A DNA stretch of 64,000 bases from Camellia lanceoleosa (taxonomy: Eukaryota; Streptophyta; Magnoliopsida; Ericales; Theaceae). Position 1 is the stretch's first letter. Each line of letters begins with the position of its first letter. The notes under the pieces were generated by a model that saw nothing but the letters and a program-made list of their open reading frames with translations, did no database searches and was not told the origin of the DNA. Below, piece by piece: positions 12,787-23,762 of this stretch. Location of the stretch: assembly GCA_025200525.1 (NCBI GenBank), contig CM045770.1, positions 89,242,084 through 89,306,083 on the forward strand, read 5' to 3'. Position numbers and translations under genes: made by a program.

Positions 12787-13200
12787 ATGGCATACGCAAT
12801 GCAAAATGGACTTACACTAACGTGAGTGGACCTCAGCCACACTCACATAAGAGGCCGTCGGATGAAAATGAAGTGCCTCAAAATGCGTGCACACGGGCAC
12901 GCAAACCGAGGCAATGGCATACAGAATGCAAAATGGACTTACACTAACATGAGAGAGCCTCAGCCACACTCACATAAGAGGCCGATGGATGAAAAATGAG
13001 ATGCCTCGAAATGTGTGCACACGGGCACGCAAACTGAGGCAATGGCATACACGATGCAACGAGACTAAAATGGCATACAGAATGCCAATGGACTTACACT
13101 AACATGAGTAAGCCTCAGCCACACTCACATAAGAGGCCGATAGATGAAAATGAGATGCCTCGAAATGCGTGCACACGGGCACGCAAACCGAGACAATGGT
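12787..13200 (-). repeat. tandem repeat expansion in large LTR copy B
   Basis: Three units start at 12787, 12914 and 13042 (periods 127 and 128 bp), each containing TGGACTTACACTAAC, CCTCAGCCACACTCACATAA and a CGTGCACACGGGCACGCAAA-type block. The third unit has an extra ~28-bp internal duplication (13042 and 13070). Copies A and C have a single unit, so the expansion is specific to this copy. The units have no spacers of unrelated sequence, so this is not CRISPR. Confidence 0.85.
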
Positions 13201-14562
13201 ATTTAGGCATGAAATGACATAGAAAATGATATGCAAACATGCCAATGGAATTTCAGCACTGAAATGTGGGGGGAAATAATCCCGAAACATGGCCAAAGTG
13301 CACCCGAAGCATGGAATAATCCCGAAATGCGATATTAGGCGCCCGAAATGGCCTATAGCTATGCAATACATGCACAATATGGACATGGAATGAAAATACA
13401 GTAGCAAGAAAGCCCCAAGAAAAGCATTTTTCTGTCATAAAAAGGGCTAAACAGCAAGCACACATAGGATTAGGCAAGTATGCAAAAATGGCTCCGCAAG
13501 AGGGGTATTGAAGCAAGTGATACATGCGATGCCCAAATGGAAAAATGCCCTTCTACAACACTGATGAGGGACTAAAAATATGAACATTTATAGTAGATGA
13601 TATCCCCCAACTCAGTATGAAAACATGCTAAAAATGTCATGCAAGAACTAGGATACATAAGGCTATAACATGAGGTACCCCAAACATTCATCAAACCAGT
13701 GAAGACCCTTAATGAAATATGTCAAGAAGATCAAAATATGACTCTTTACAGCTCTGATGATGGCTGAAAACATAATCTACATAAGCTTAACAAAGCATGC
13801 AAAAATGGGGGTCAAAGAGGGGTATAATGACAAGTATAACATGGAGACCCCCAACAAGGTTGATCCCTTCTACAATGTTGTAGAGGGACACAAGATAAGC
13901 CTACTCACAGTTCATGACATGCTCCGAAATAGACTACATGTAGGCCAAACAAATCATGCAAATTTACGGTAAATAGGAGAGATTATGAAGTAAGTGCAAG
14001 ATAGAGGAGCCAAACAGGATTGAGCCCTTCTTCAATGTTGAATAGGGGCTCAAAATAGGCCCACTTACAGTTTACATTATGCTCGAAAACAGATCACTCA
14101 TAGGCTAGAAATTTCATGCAAAAAAATGGCATATAAGATGATATTGAAGAAAGTGCCAAATGGAGGGTTCAAACAGTGTTGAGCCCTTAAACAAACATGA
14201 AGATAAGCTCAAAAGAGTGACCCTTTCAGTTAGAGTTGGAGCCTAAAACAGTGAGAAAATAGGCTTAAGAAATGAAGCAAGAAAATGCTACAAAAGAGGA
14301 AAATGGAGACTTACCCTTGTAGACCTTTTCTTTTCTACCTCTTGGCTTGAGGAATGTTGCTTCTAAGCCTCTAAGAACCTCTCCTTTCTTCTAGAAATGG
14401 AGTGGTGATGGGGATGCTTCATAGTGATGAAGAAATGGCACCAAACTTGAAGAAAAAAGACTTTGGAGCTTGGAAATGGAGAGAAATGGGAGGTGGAAGG
14501 TATAGCTCTCTCTCAAATGTGTCTAACAAATGTCTAACCTTGAGCCAAGAAGCCAAGCCTCT

Positions 14563-14570
14563 CCTTTATA
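14563..14570 (-). promoter_or_regulatory. TATA box of large LTR copy B
   Basis: On the minus strand TATAAAGG lies inside an inverted-repeat context (GCCTCTCCTCTATAAAGGAG). The position relative to the LTR start (15752) is about 1.2 kb, further in than in copies A and C because the U3 regions differ. Confidence 0.45.
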
Positions 14571-15753
14571 GAGGAGAGGCATGAAAAATATCTAAGGGAC
14601 CTTTTTAATCCTCCATACACGTGTATGGAGGATGGTCCAATTGGCAACCAGCTGGCACAGCTGGAATACACTGAGGGATAGAAAAATGGCTGGCTCACTT
14701 AAAGGGGCAAAAAGGTCATTTCAAAAAAGGGGTGGCCAGCCAGCTAGATTTTCTGGCCGGCCAGCTACTTTTCAGGAGTTGTCGGGAAGAAAACTGACCG
14801 GTGGGTGCTAGGGAAGTCCAAATGTGGCCATTCAAGTGTCCAAATTGAAGCCCCGGAAGTTATCTTTGCAATGGCGCAAACCTTGCATCAAAATTCCTCC
14901 TGTGGAAAAAGTTATGCCAGTTTCCGTGAAGTCGCGCAGATTTCAGTTCAACCGGAGTGATGCCTTACTTCAATCAACCATATCTCCTCCGTTCGGAATT
15001 GAATTTAGGAGATTCTTGAGTGAAAAATGAAGCCCCGGGAGTAATATTTCCAACGATGGTGGCCTCATACTTTAATTCCCCTTGTGCAAAGAGTTACGCC
15101 CGTTTCGGTGAAGCCGCGCAGACTTTTCTCCTTCCCGGATTCATGCTGAACCACTTTTGACCAAACAAAAAGTTCGTTGTCAAAACAATTGCTGGCCTCC
15201 CACCCTCCTACAAGCTTCCTAACCATGAAAATAAGGCCTCCACCAAAAATGAACCCAAACTGATGCGAAATGAAGGTTCGGGGTCGAACGCCAATTCAGA
15301 CCCGAACCGATCAAGGTACCGGAGTGGTGTTCAACCACGAAGTGGGTATCTAAGACCCCAGTGTCCCTTGAAAGGGAGTAAATAAGATGCATGCCAAAAA
15401 CCAGAGGAATCGGAGATGGTTAGACGGTCCCGAACAGAAGCACACGGCCTGACGGCTCTGAAAACCGGGAATCGGGCTTCGAAATGGGCAAAATGGCCTA
15501 CGGGCACGAAATGTAGCCCACGGCCACTGAGAGATAGTCTACGGGACCTCTCCCTCCCCTTAGGAAAGAAAACAGAGAAAATCGAGTCTGGTTCGCAAAC
15601 CGAGACAAGGCACAGAAGAGGGTTCGGAAGTCCAGAGGCAGGGCGCACGGCCGCGACTCTCAGACTTCTGAACGAGCACAATATGCAACATCACCGAGTG
15701 CTCAATCGGTGACGTCTGAGTCTTAAGGTCGGTCAAAAATGGGGTGTCTACAT

Positions 15754-17090
15754 ATGGCAAGACAAGGAACGCAAGGTTCTGGCGGATGGATTCCGGTGGT
15801 GAAGCAATGGCGTGGAGATGGATCTAAGGGGCTAGTGTCTAGGACTGGTCTTTCTACTGTGTTCGTGGATAACTTGTCTAGCTTCATGGATGCTAAATCG
15901 CTGTACAAACTCTTCACTAAGTTTGGCATCGTCAAAGACGTCTTCATCCCTTTCAAAAGAAGGAAAGCGACAAACACAAGGTTCGGTTTTGTGAGGTACG
16001 ACTGCCATGTGGCCTCAGATATTGCTATTCAGAAAGCAAATGGACTCTTGGTGGATGACAGTGTACTTGAAGTTAAATACGCAATCCATGATCGGATCGC
16101 AAGAGCTGTGCATAGCAGGGGTCGGCCCCAGACCAACAGAGAGGCTCTTGGTGCTCACGGTGGCAAGTGTAAACTTCTTTTTACTCGCCACAAATCGTTT
16201 GTCAAGGCCTTAAAAGGGGACGCAAGATCTATGACTGTATCTGCAGCTACGACCATTAAAGTCAACGACGATGGTCACGGCTGGCTATATGAAAGTGCTA
16301 TAGTCATATTACATTCTGATTATTCTACCCATAGCATCAGAAAGGCCCTGAAGGAAAAGGGGTTGCACCAAGTTATGGTCAGGGAGAGGGGAGGCCGTGA
16401 TGTTATTTTGACGTTTCAATCCCAGAAGGAGCTGAAATCCAATATCCATAACATCAAGGAGTGGTTTCAAGGCTGGAGTCTGTTTGTATTGGAGTGGAAC
16501 CCAGCTGCCCATATACAGCAATAGAGATGTGTGTGGCTAAGGTGCCAAGGTATACCCTTACACCTCTGGAACAGAAACACACTAAATAGCATTGACTCTT
16601 TGTGGGGGACCACTCTTCATCTGGAGGGCGATATAAACTGTCCAGATTCATTTTCCTACGCCAGAATCAAAGTTGTTACTTTGTGCATGGAGCCCATTAG
16701 CAAAACCATAAATCTGGAGTGCAAGGGAAAACTTCACCCAATTTTGGTCTATGAAGACCACCTTGGCAGCACAGAGGAGTCCTCTAACTATTTAGCCATG
16801 GAAGATTGCAACTCTATCGGCAATTTTTGCAAGGTAGTGGAAGCCTCTCCTTCTGAGGAGTGTTTCAAGGGGGCGGGGGAGATGAAGCTGAGGTGGCAGT
16901 AAGGAATGATCTGTCTGGTGACGGGGATTCCCTCAACGAGGTGGATAGGAGGACGGAGCCTACTCACAGCCTCAATAAAGAGGATGTGGACACACGAGTT
17001 GAAGAGTCACCAGGTGATGTGGAGTTCAGCAGGCCTAGTGTTGTAGGTGTAAGAGAGGCAATGATGGAGGAGCGTGCACCTTGTCCTTAG
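15754..17090 (+). pseudogene. LINE ORF1 (RRM-type RNA-binding protein), broken
   Basis: ORF1 proteins of plant L1 elements bind the element RNA to form a ribonucleoprotein. Here translation from ATG 15754 gives an RRM near residues 35-110: RNP2-like VFVDNL (residues 36-41) and RNP1-like RFGFVRYD (76-83). A TAG stop at 16522-16524 is followed in the same frame by WLRCQGIPLHLWNRNTL, the conserved segment downstream of the RRM in such proteins. A frameshift near 16880 moves the acidic, Ser/Asp/Glu-rich tail into another frame, ending at 17090. The start is chosen because the ATG coincides with the LTR insertion point: ATGG is the duplicated target sequence, so the original start codon survives on both sides. 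An upstream ATG at 15739 lies inside the LTR and is not native. Confidence 0.8.
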
Positions 17091-17746
17091 TGCAATGAAA
17101 TGTCTGAAAGGTGTGTGGAGCAAGCTTCCACAGCTAGTTTTTTCAAAAGCCTTAGTGGATCTTGGGCCTGGCATCTCTCTTGAAGTAGACTTGGCCCTCT
17201 CACTTCGTGAGCAGTGCGTCCATAGCCCACTAGAAGCTTAGAATATTAGGCCCAACTCAAATGGTTTATTGCTCTTCAATTCCCCTGGGCCTCATACTGG
17301 TATATCTACCAGTGGGCCGGAAGTTCTAAGTATACATGATCAAGGCCAAGTTAAATCATCTTTTTTCTCCCTCAATCATCTATGAAACACCAGGAAACCA
17401 AGGAGAAAAAAGGCACAGATAGAGGGCTTCTCCAGTTTTGCTCGTCTTTCAGCCATCAGCAGAAATAACTCCAAACTGGTTATCTTTAGACCAGCTGTTG
17501 CTGCCCTCGCACAACCTGATCTTTCCGAGGGCTGTTCAAGCCATTGTAGCTTTCTCCTCAAAGAAGCTACGACTACTATTCAGTTGGGGCAAAAGCTTGG
17601 AATTAATTTTCAAGGGAAAGAAGATGTAGTGTTACACAAGATCAATGATTTGGAACTCAAGGACAAAAAAAGAATTATCAAGGAGGGTAAGGCTAAGATG
17701 TAAGTGTAGTAGCTAGGGGATGTTCAGAGTATGTATTTGTCTTTTT

Positions 17747-20700
17747 ATGAAGCTTTTATCTTGGAATGTTAGAGGTATTGGCAAACCTGAGAAGAGGAGT
17801 AGAATTAAAAAGCTCTTAAAAGATAGGCACATTGATGTGGCATTCTTTTAAGAAACAAAGAAGATAGCAGTATTAGATTCTATGGCTAAGGGGCTATGGG
17901 GTAATAGGAATATGGAGTTCTTGTCTGTGGACCCTGAATGCTCAGCAGGTGGGCTCCTGTGCATCTAGGATCCAGGTGTGTTCCAATTATCTGGTAGCTG
18001 TTATAACGGGAGGTTTATCTTACTCTTAAGTACATTGTATAACTCTTTTCATTGTGTTTTGCTTAACATTTATGCCTCAATGAGGTCAGTAGCAAATCTA
18101 ATTTTTGGAAGGCTCTTCTCAACCTCAAAATTCACTTTCCTTTCCCTTGGTGCTTGGGAGGGGATTTCAATGAGATAAGGCATATGAGAGAGAGAGAGTT
18201 GGATGTTCTCAGAGAGACAGTTGAAACACCTAAATAAGTTTATAGATGTCTGTGAACTGAGGACCTCCCTCTCTATGGTAGAAAATATACTTGGTGTAAT
18301 ACTCAGGATGCTCAGAAATGGAGCAGAATTGAAAGGGTCTTGTTTAGCCCTGAATGGCTGATCCACTTCAACATGAAGCTGTGGGGTTTGCCTAGGCTCA
18401 TATTTGATCACTGCCCTTTATTGTTGATGGAAGATGACAGAGATTGGGGCTCCAAACCTTTCCGGTTTATCAACGCTTGGACCTTACACCCTAGTTTCTC
18501 AAATTTCTTTACTACTTGCTGGCAAAATTCAAACTTTGTGGGTTGGGCTGGTTACAGAATCCTTCAATAACTTAAGCACTTAAATCTAAACTAAAGATAT
18601 GGAATTCGGAAGTGTTTGGTAATGTCTCCTCTAAGCTTAAGGCTGCAGAAGATGAATTGCATGCACTAGATATCACTGCGGAGTCCAGAGAGCTACTTGT
18701 TTCAGAAAAGGGCAGGAGAAGGGAGGTTAGAGGTGAAGTGTGGAATCTCTATAGGAGGTTAGAATGGTTATGGCATCAGAGATCCAGATTAACATGGTCA
18801 TTGCAGTGGGATAAAAACACTAGATTTTTTTTTTTTATGTTTTCGCAAGTTCTAGACAAAGTAAAAATATGATTAACTCCATTCCAATTAATGGTGTGCC
18901 CTGTGAAGATCCTAGCAGAGTCAAGCAAGAGGTGCTCCGTCACTTCAGTCATCAATTCATGGAAAATTGGGTGAGTAGGCCTATGTTGGTTGGGGACTTC
19001 AAAACAATTGAGGGCAGCCCTATATCTATTCACCTGGTATCTGATTGTACGGAAGCTGAGGTTTTGGCTGCCATCAAAGAGAGTAGTGGTAAGAAAGCTC
19101 CGGGCCCGGATGGATTCAACTTGTTGTGCTACCAAAAATTTTGGAAACTTATGAAACTTGAGATCATGCAATTTTTTAGAGATTTCCACAGAAACAACAA
19201 GCTCACCTATGGCATTAGCAGCTCCTTCATTACCTTCATTCCCAAACTTGCCAATCCCGTCAATCTGATTGATTATAGACCCATTAGTTTAGTCAGTTCT
19301 CTCTACAAAATTTTGGCAAAAGTTCTTGTGCATAGGATGAAGGCAGTGATGCCCTTAATTATTGGAGAGACTCAAACAGCTTTTATTGGTGGTAGGAATG
19401 TCATTGATGGGGTGTTCATTGCCAATGAACTAGTTGATATTTGGAAGAAATCCAAATGGAAAGGACTAATTATCAAGTTGGACTTCGAGAAAGCATTTGG
19501 CTCTGTGAACTGGGAATTCTTATTCTCCTTGATATCCAGTTTTGGGTTTGGTTCTAAGTGGATCTCTCGGATAAAAGCCTGTGTATCTTAAGCCCGGATC
19601 TCCATTTTAGTAAATGGATCACCAACTAGTGACTTCTCTCCGCATAGAGGCTTTCGGCAAGGTGATCCATTATCACCTTTCCTATTCAACATTGTGGCTA
19701 AAGGGCTCAACATTCTTATTACTAGAGCAATTAATTTTGGCATTCTTAAAGGAATATTGGTTGGAGCTAATAAGGTCCTCTTATCCCATCTCCAATTCGC
19801 TGATGACTCTATCCTTTTTTGTGAAGCAGATTTGGATAAGGTGGTTATAATCAAAAGAATCCTCAGGTGCTTTAAAGTACTATCCGGTCTTAAGATCAAC
19901 TATCACAAAAGTGTTGTTTGTGGAGTTGGCGTGGTGGAAGAGTCACTACACTCTTTTGCTCACCTTTTGAATTGCAAGGTGCTTGACTTACCTATGAAAT
20001 TTTTGGGGCTGCCTCTAGGCGCTAACCCTAGTAGGAAATCAACTTGGAAGCCTGTACTGGATTCTGTCAGAGCAAGACTTTCAGGATGGGCGAGGAAAAT
20101 ATTGTCCTTTGCTGGAAGATTAACTCTGATTAAATTTGTTCTTTCGAGCTTACCTATGTACTACCTCTCTCTCTTTAGGATGCCTGAAGGTGTGGCTCGT
20201 GACTTTGAGAAATTAGAGGATGCATTCTTGTGGGGTGGTTCTGAATTAAAAAAGAAAATTCATTTGGTCAAATGGCTAGAAGTAACAAAAAGTTTTCCTC
20301 AAGGGGGTCTAGCCATTAGGAGGATTAGGGATGTTAACTCTTGCCTGCTTCTCAAATGGTGGTGGAAATTTGGTACTCAAACCAATGCTCTTTGGAAATT
20401 CGGTTAGTTGGCTTGGAAAAATAGAATTAAATCTTCTGAATTCTTGCGTAACCTTGGCATCCTAGGCCACAACATTTCCACCTCTTACATCTTCTGTAAT
20501 TCTGCTCCAGAATCTGCCCAACATTTATTGCTTCATTGTTCCTTCTCATGGGCCATTTGGTCCTCTGTGCTTCAGGATTGGGGTATTCAATGGTGCATTC
20601 CTCCATTTGTATCAGATCTGTTCTCTTGGTGGATGAGGGTGAATTTTAAGTCTTTTCTCAGGAAATTTTGGAGAGCCACTCCCCTTGTTGTCCTCTGGTC

Positions 20701-20875
20701 CCTTTGGAAACACAAAAACGATTGTACTTTCTTTGGTGTCCCTCCTAATTCAGCTAATCTGTGGGACCTCATCAAAGTTAGATTAGCTGTTTGGCTTAAA
20801 GCCTCCCTTAGGGAATTCCCCTACTCTATTAATGATATTGTTCTGAATTGGAGTCAAATAAGGGGCTGCCATTGA
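17747..20875 (+). pseudogene. LINE ORF2 (endonuclease / reverse transcriptase), broken
   Basis: ORF2 nicks target DNA and reverse-transcribes the RNA in place. The ATG at 17747 starts MKLLSWNVRGIGKPEKRSR, the classic N-terminus of the exonuclease/endonuclease/phosphatase domain, followed by an in-frame TAA where a Gln of the F-x-ETK motif is expected, then GGLLCI-stop-DP. The RT domain reads from 18869: GPDGFN, IPK, DYRPISL, LDFEKAF (catalytic Asp of motif A), QGDPLSPFLF and FADDSILF (motif C, intact). In-frame stops occur at 19589 and 20405. After WWKFG the protein jumps to a zf-RVT-like C-terminal end (CNSAPESAQHLLLHC), which suggests an internal deletion of the connecting segment. The terminal stop is at 20873-20875. 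Frame 2 is kept from 17747 through the RT, with a degenerate region at about 18000-18850. Confidence 0.85.
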
Positions 20876-21612
20876 TACTCTCCTACCTGCCAGTGCTCTA
20901 AATTACATCAGGAGTGTGGTTGATGGTTGGTTAATTGTTTTGACTGAGAATACTTCTGATTGAGAAACGGGTAGGCAGGTTAATTGTTTTCTTCAGAATG
21001 GGAAGGCTGGTTTAGTTGTTCTGTTTTTGTGATCTTCTGGAATGCAATTGGTCTGAATTGTATAGGTTGGCTGTGGCTCTGATTGAGAATGCTTCTGTTT
21101 CTAAAGTGGGTAAGCAGGTTAATTGTTTTCATCAGAATGGGAAGGTTGGTTTAGTTGTTCTGGTTCTGCGATCTTCTGGAATGCAATTGGTCTGAATTGT
21201 ATAGGTTGGCTGTGGCTCTGAATTGATCAGATATGTATACTATGTTGTTTTGTTGCTTCGATCTCAAATGAAAGGCTGATTTTGTTTTAATCAGAAATGG
21301 GTTATGTCTGTTGCTGTGTGAGAATTCTACTGCTGTTGCTTATTCCACTCTGTGATTTCTGCTTCTATGATCAGCTTCTTTTGGAAAGTAAAGCTTGCCA
21401 AGTGAGAATTCTACTTCCATTTTGGTTGCTGATGTTATTCAACCTTTGGGTGTTTTGCTTCTGTTTTGTTGTCTTTCCTCTTTTTCTCTTTGTTGGTTTC
21501 TCAACAACTAGCACTTGTTGCTTTTTAGCTCCAAACTCCTCTTTATTGATGTAATCTTCATACCTTGTATGTTTCATCAATAAAGATTTTCTTTGTTGAT
21601 AAAAAATATATA
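20876..21612 (+). other. LINE-1 3' UTR and tail
   Basis: Non-coding sequence after the ORF2 stop. It includes a 139-bp tandem duplication (about 20942-21222) and ends with a CATCAATAAAGATTTTC signal and TTGTTGATAAAAAATATATA tail. The reverse complement of this 3' end reappears at 27711-28340, and related tails end other LINE fragments in the window. Confidence 0.8.
20942..21222 (+). repeat. 139-bp tandem duplication in LINE-1 3' UTR
   Basis: GTAGGCAGGTTAATTGTTTT at 20971 is repeated as GTAAGCAGGTTAATTGTTTT at 21110, with following GGAATGCAATTGGTCTGAAT in both units. The copies differ at only a few bases. Confidence 0.9.
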
Positions 21613-21775
21613 TATATAAACATGTTCTTATATCCACTTGTGCTCACTTCTTCTTGTATTCACTTCCATTTTCAATATATATTAGAATATAACTCATGTT
21701 ATGCACGAAATTAAACAATGATTGATAAATTTATTTTTTAATTAATTACAAATAATTTTTAGAAAAAATATTCAG

Positions 21776-22203
21776 TGTATTTGGTTTTAGTTTTCTGAAA
21801 ACTAAGTTTTTGTTTTTTGTATTTTTTTTATTGAATATTTTTTCAATTTTAAACACTTTTTTTTAAAAAAAAAAAAAAAAATTTTTTTAGATGCACCTTA
21901 CTTAGATGTATTTAAATAGTAAAATATTTGTGAAAAATATTTTTAAAAATTAATAAATACACAAAAATACGAACAATGTACTGAATTTTGGTTTTTTTTT
22001 TTTTTTTTTTTGGTATTTAGTGAATTTTTTAAAGAAAATTTTCACTCATATTATTCTTTTTAAGTGTATTTATGTTAGGTGTATCTAAAAATTTAAAAAA
22101 ATTACTTAAAATATTAAAAAAATTCATTGAAAATATTAAAATACGAAAAATAAAAAGTAAAATTTCTAAAAATTATTTTCTGAAAATCAAAACCAAACAA
22201 GCT
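21776..22203. mobile_element. foldback / MITE-like element, copy 1
   Basis: The left arm reads TTTGGTTTTAGTTTTCTGAA and the right arm, reverse-complemented, reads TTTGGTTTTGATTTTCAGAA. Complementarity continues inward through TTTTTTGTATTT, TTAGATGCACC / TTAGATACACC and beyond, so nearly the whole element folds back. AT-rich and non-coding. A related element lies at 28717-29088. A clean TSD was not resolved, so the superfamily is open. Confidence 0.6.
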
Positions 22204-23402
22204 GATTAAGTTTTAGAATTTTTTTTTTAAATAACAAAAAGAGTGTTTGAAATTAGCTTTTGAAGTGACTTTTTGCATTTTTTAAGAGATTAAAAAAAAA
22301 ACGTTAATGTATTTATGAATGAGTTTTTTTAATTGTATAGGTAAATGTAAATAAATGATATCACATTTTTGGTTGTTACTTAAATTTTTTGTTTTACCCC
22401 TCCAAAGGTGTAAACGCCTATGTACTTACTCACAAGAATTGTTGTTTTTTCAAACTAGTACAAAGATTTCCTAATTTTTTTTAGTACATGCCAAGCACAT
22501 TTTAATTTTTTGATATTTTAATAAAAAAGATAACATCCCAAACATGGCATGAGTTACACAATTTTTATTTTTATTTTTTTCTGTTACTACTAATGTTTTG
22601 TCCGAAATATTATATAACAAATAGATTATTGAAAGTTACAAATCCATTTCTTTATTGATATTAAAATGAATGATCAACACAGATATTGATATTGTGAGAT
22701 GGCTATGGTAACTGATTACCTAATTCTCTAACTATCTAACAAACTCTACTGCAACCTCCACAACTAATTCTGTTATAACCACATGACTCTTTAATTACAC
22801 GTGCTTGTGATGACATGGAATCACAGTCAAATACTGAGCCTGCACTTGTGTATTGAACTGTTGTGCCATGTGTTGCTGAGTCATGTTCTGCAGTTCAAGC
22901 TGTGGCTCAACCTTTGCCTATGAAGCACTGGTACGCCTAAAAGGTTGCAGCGTGCAGTCTGCATTTACTGCAGCGTGCAAGATGCGGCCAAAGGGTGCAA
23001 TGCGTCTGGTACATTTGGGTGCGGCATGGAGTGCGGGGTTTCTACGGTCGCCATGGGTACCTTCCGGTGCAAAAAATAGAGAGAGAGACAGAGGAATCGA
23101 GAGAGAAATTACATGTATACATGGACAGAGAGATAATCTCAGCTTTAAACATACCATAAACACAATAGAGGGAATCGAGAGAGAGACAGAGGAGATGAAG
23201 AGATTGAACCTGATAGTGTAGATCATCGTCTAGGGTTTTCTCTTTGATCGATCGATCACGTCTCTCTCTTTGACCGATCTTCTGCTCTGTTGATCGATCG
23301 TCTTCGTCTCTCTCCTTTCTCTCTCTCGCCGTCTCTGGATCGCCTCTGTTCTCTCTCTTCGTTCTCGATCGCCTCTGCTCCGTCTCGCCCCTTCGTCTTT
23401 GA
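22204..23402. other. AT-rich DNA then a GC-richer patch, no gene recognised
   Basis: 22204-22860 is AT-rich with long A/T runs. 22880-23060 has repeated GCAGCGTGCA / GTGCGG-type words. 23060-23400 is dominated by GAGAGA and TCTCTC runs, which create arginine/glutamate-rich ORFs on the minus strand that I regard as artefacts of composition. Confidence 0.5.
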
Positions 23403-23655
23403 CATCTGCAAAACAAATATCTGATATAAGATATATAATATAATATAATATATATAATTTAAGATATAATATAAGATATATAATATATATAATATAATAT
23501 AACTGATCATACATATAATATATAATAATATAATAAATTTTTATATATAATGTAATTTATCATGTATAATATATAATATAATTGATCATATATAATATAT
23601 ATAATAAATTTTATAAATTATAATTTTTATTATATTATATATAATAAAAAATATA
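23403..23655. repeat. AT microsatellite-like region
   Basis: About 250 bp made almost entirely of TATAATA / ATATAATA words. Confidence 0.9.
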
Positions 23656-23663
23656 TATTTATT

Positions 23664-23762
23664 GGCGTACCGCAGCCGTACCCGTACCCTACTTTTTTGA
23701 GATTTTGCCGTATCGACGTACCCGTACTCGTACCCGTACCGTACTCGTACCCGTACCCGTGC
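23664..23762. repeat. degenerate CGTACC / GTACCC hexamer array
   Basis: Repeated CGTACC, CGTACCCGTACC and CGTACTCGTACC words at 23665-23695 and 23713-23762, separated by about 18 bp. The GC content contrasts sharply with the adjoining AT repeat. Confidence 0.8.

Larger units (their letters stand above)
10972..15752 (-). mobile_element. large solo LTR (or LTR-only derivative), copy B, inserted in LINE-1
   Basis: Left end TGTAGACGTCCCCGAACG and right end ATGGGGTGTCTACA are the reverse complements of the ends of copy C. Flanks are GATGG (10967-10971) and TATGG (15753-15757), a 5-bp TSD with one mismatch. It is 4781 bp, longer than C (4285 bp), partly because of a tandem expansion at 12787-13200. 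Shared conserved blocks run throughout in reverse order relative to A and C. No coding is visible. It landed at the ATGG of LINE ORF1, separating the first bases of LINE-1 from the rest. Confidence 0.85.
10963..21612 (+). mobile_element. L1-type LINE (LINE-1), degenerate, interrupted by large LTR copy B
   Basis: A non-LTR retrotransposon with ORF1 (RRM type), ORF2 (endonuclease and reverse transcriptase), a 3' UTR with AATAAAG and an A/T-rich tail. An 18-bp duplication at 10945-10962 and 21613-21630 brackets it. Only about 9 bases of LINE lie before the LTR insertion, so there is almost no 5' UTR: either a 5' truncation close to ORF1 or a very short leader. Without the LTR insertion it is about 5.9 kb. 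Several in-frame stops, frameshifts and one inferred internal deletion make it inactive. Confidence 0.9.

Noticed and set aside
12787..13200. Regular repeats that could suggest a CRISPR-like array
   Set aside because: Units of 127-156 bp are contiguous and similar along their whole length with no unique spacers, and the context is a plant LTR.
15739..15753. Upstream ATG in frame with LINE ORF1
   Set aside because: It lies in the LTR insertion (reverse-strand LTR end) and is not part of the LINE; the native start is 15754.
23042..23416. Arg/Glu-rich minus-strand ORF of 124 codons
   Set aside because: Composition follows TCTCTC/GAGAGA simple repeats; other frames are open as well and no domain is visible.
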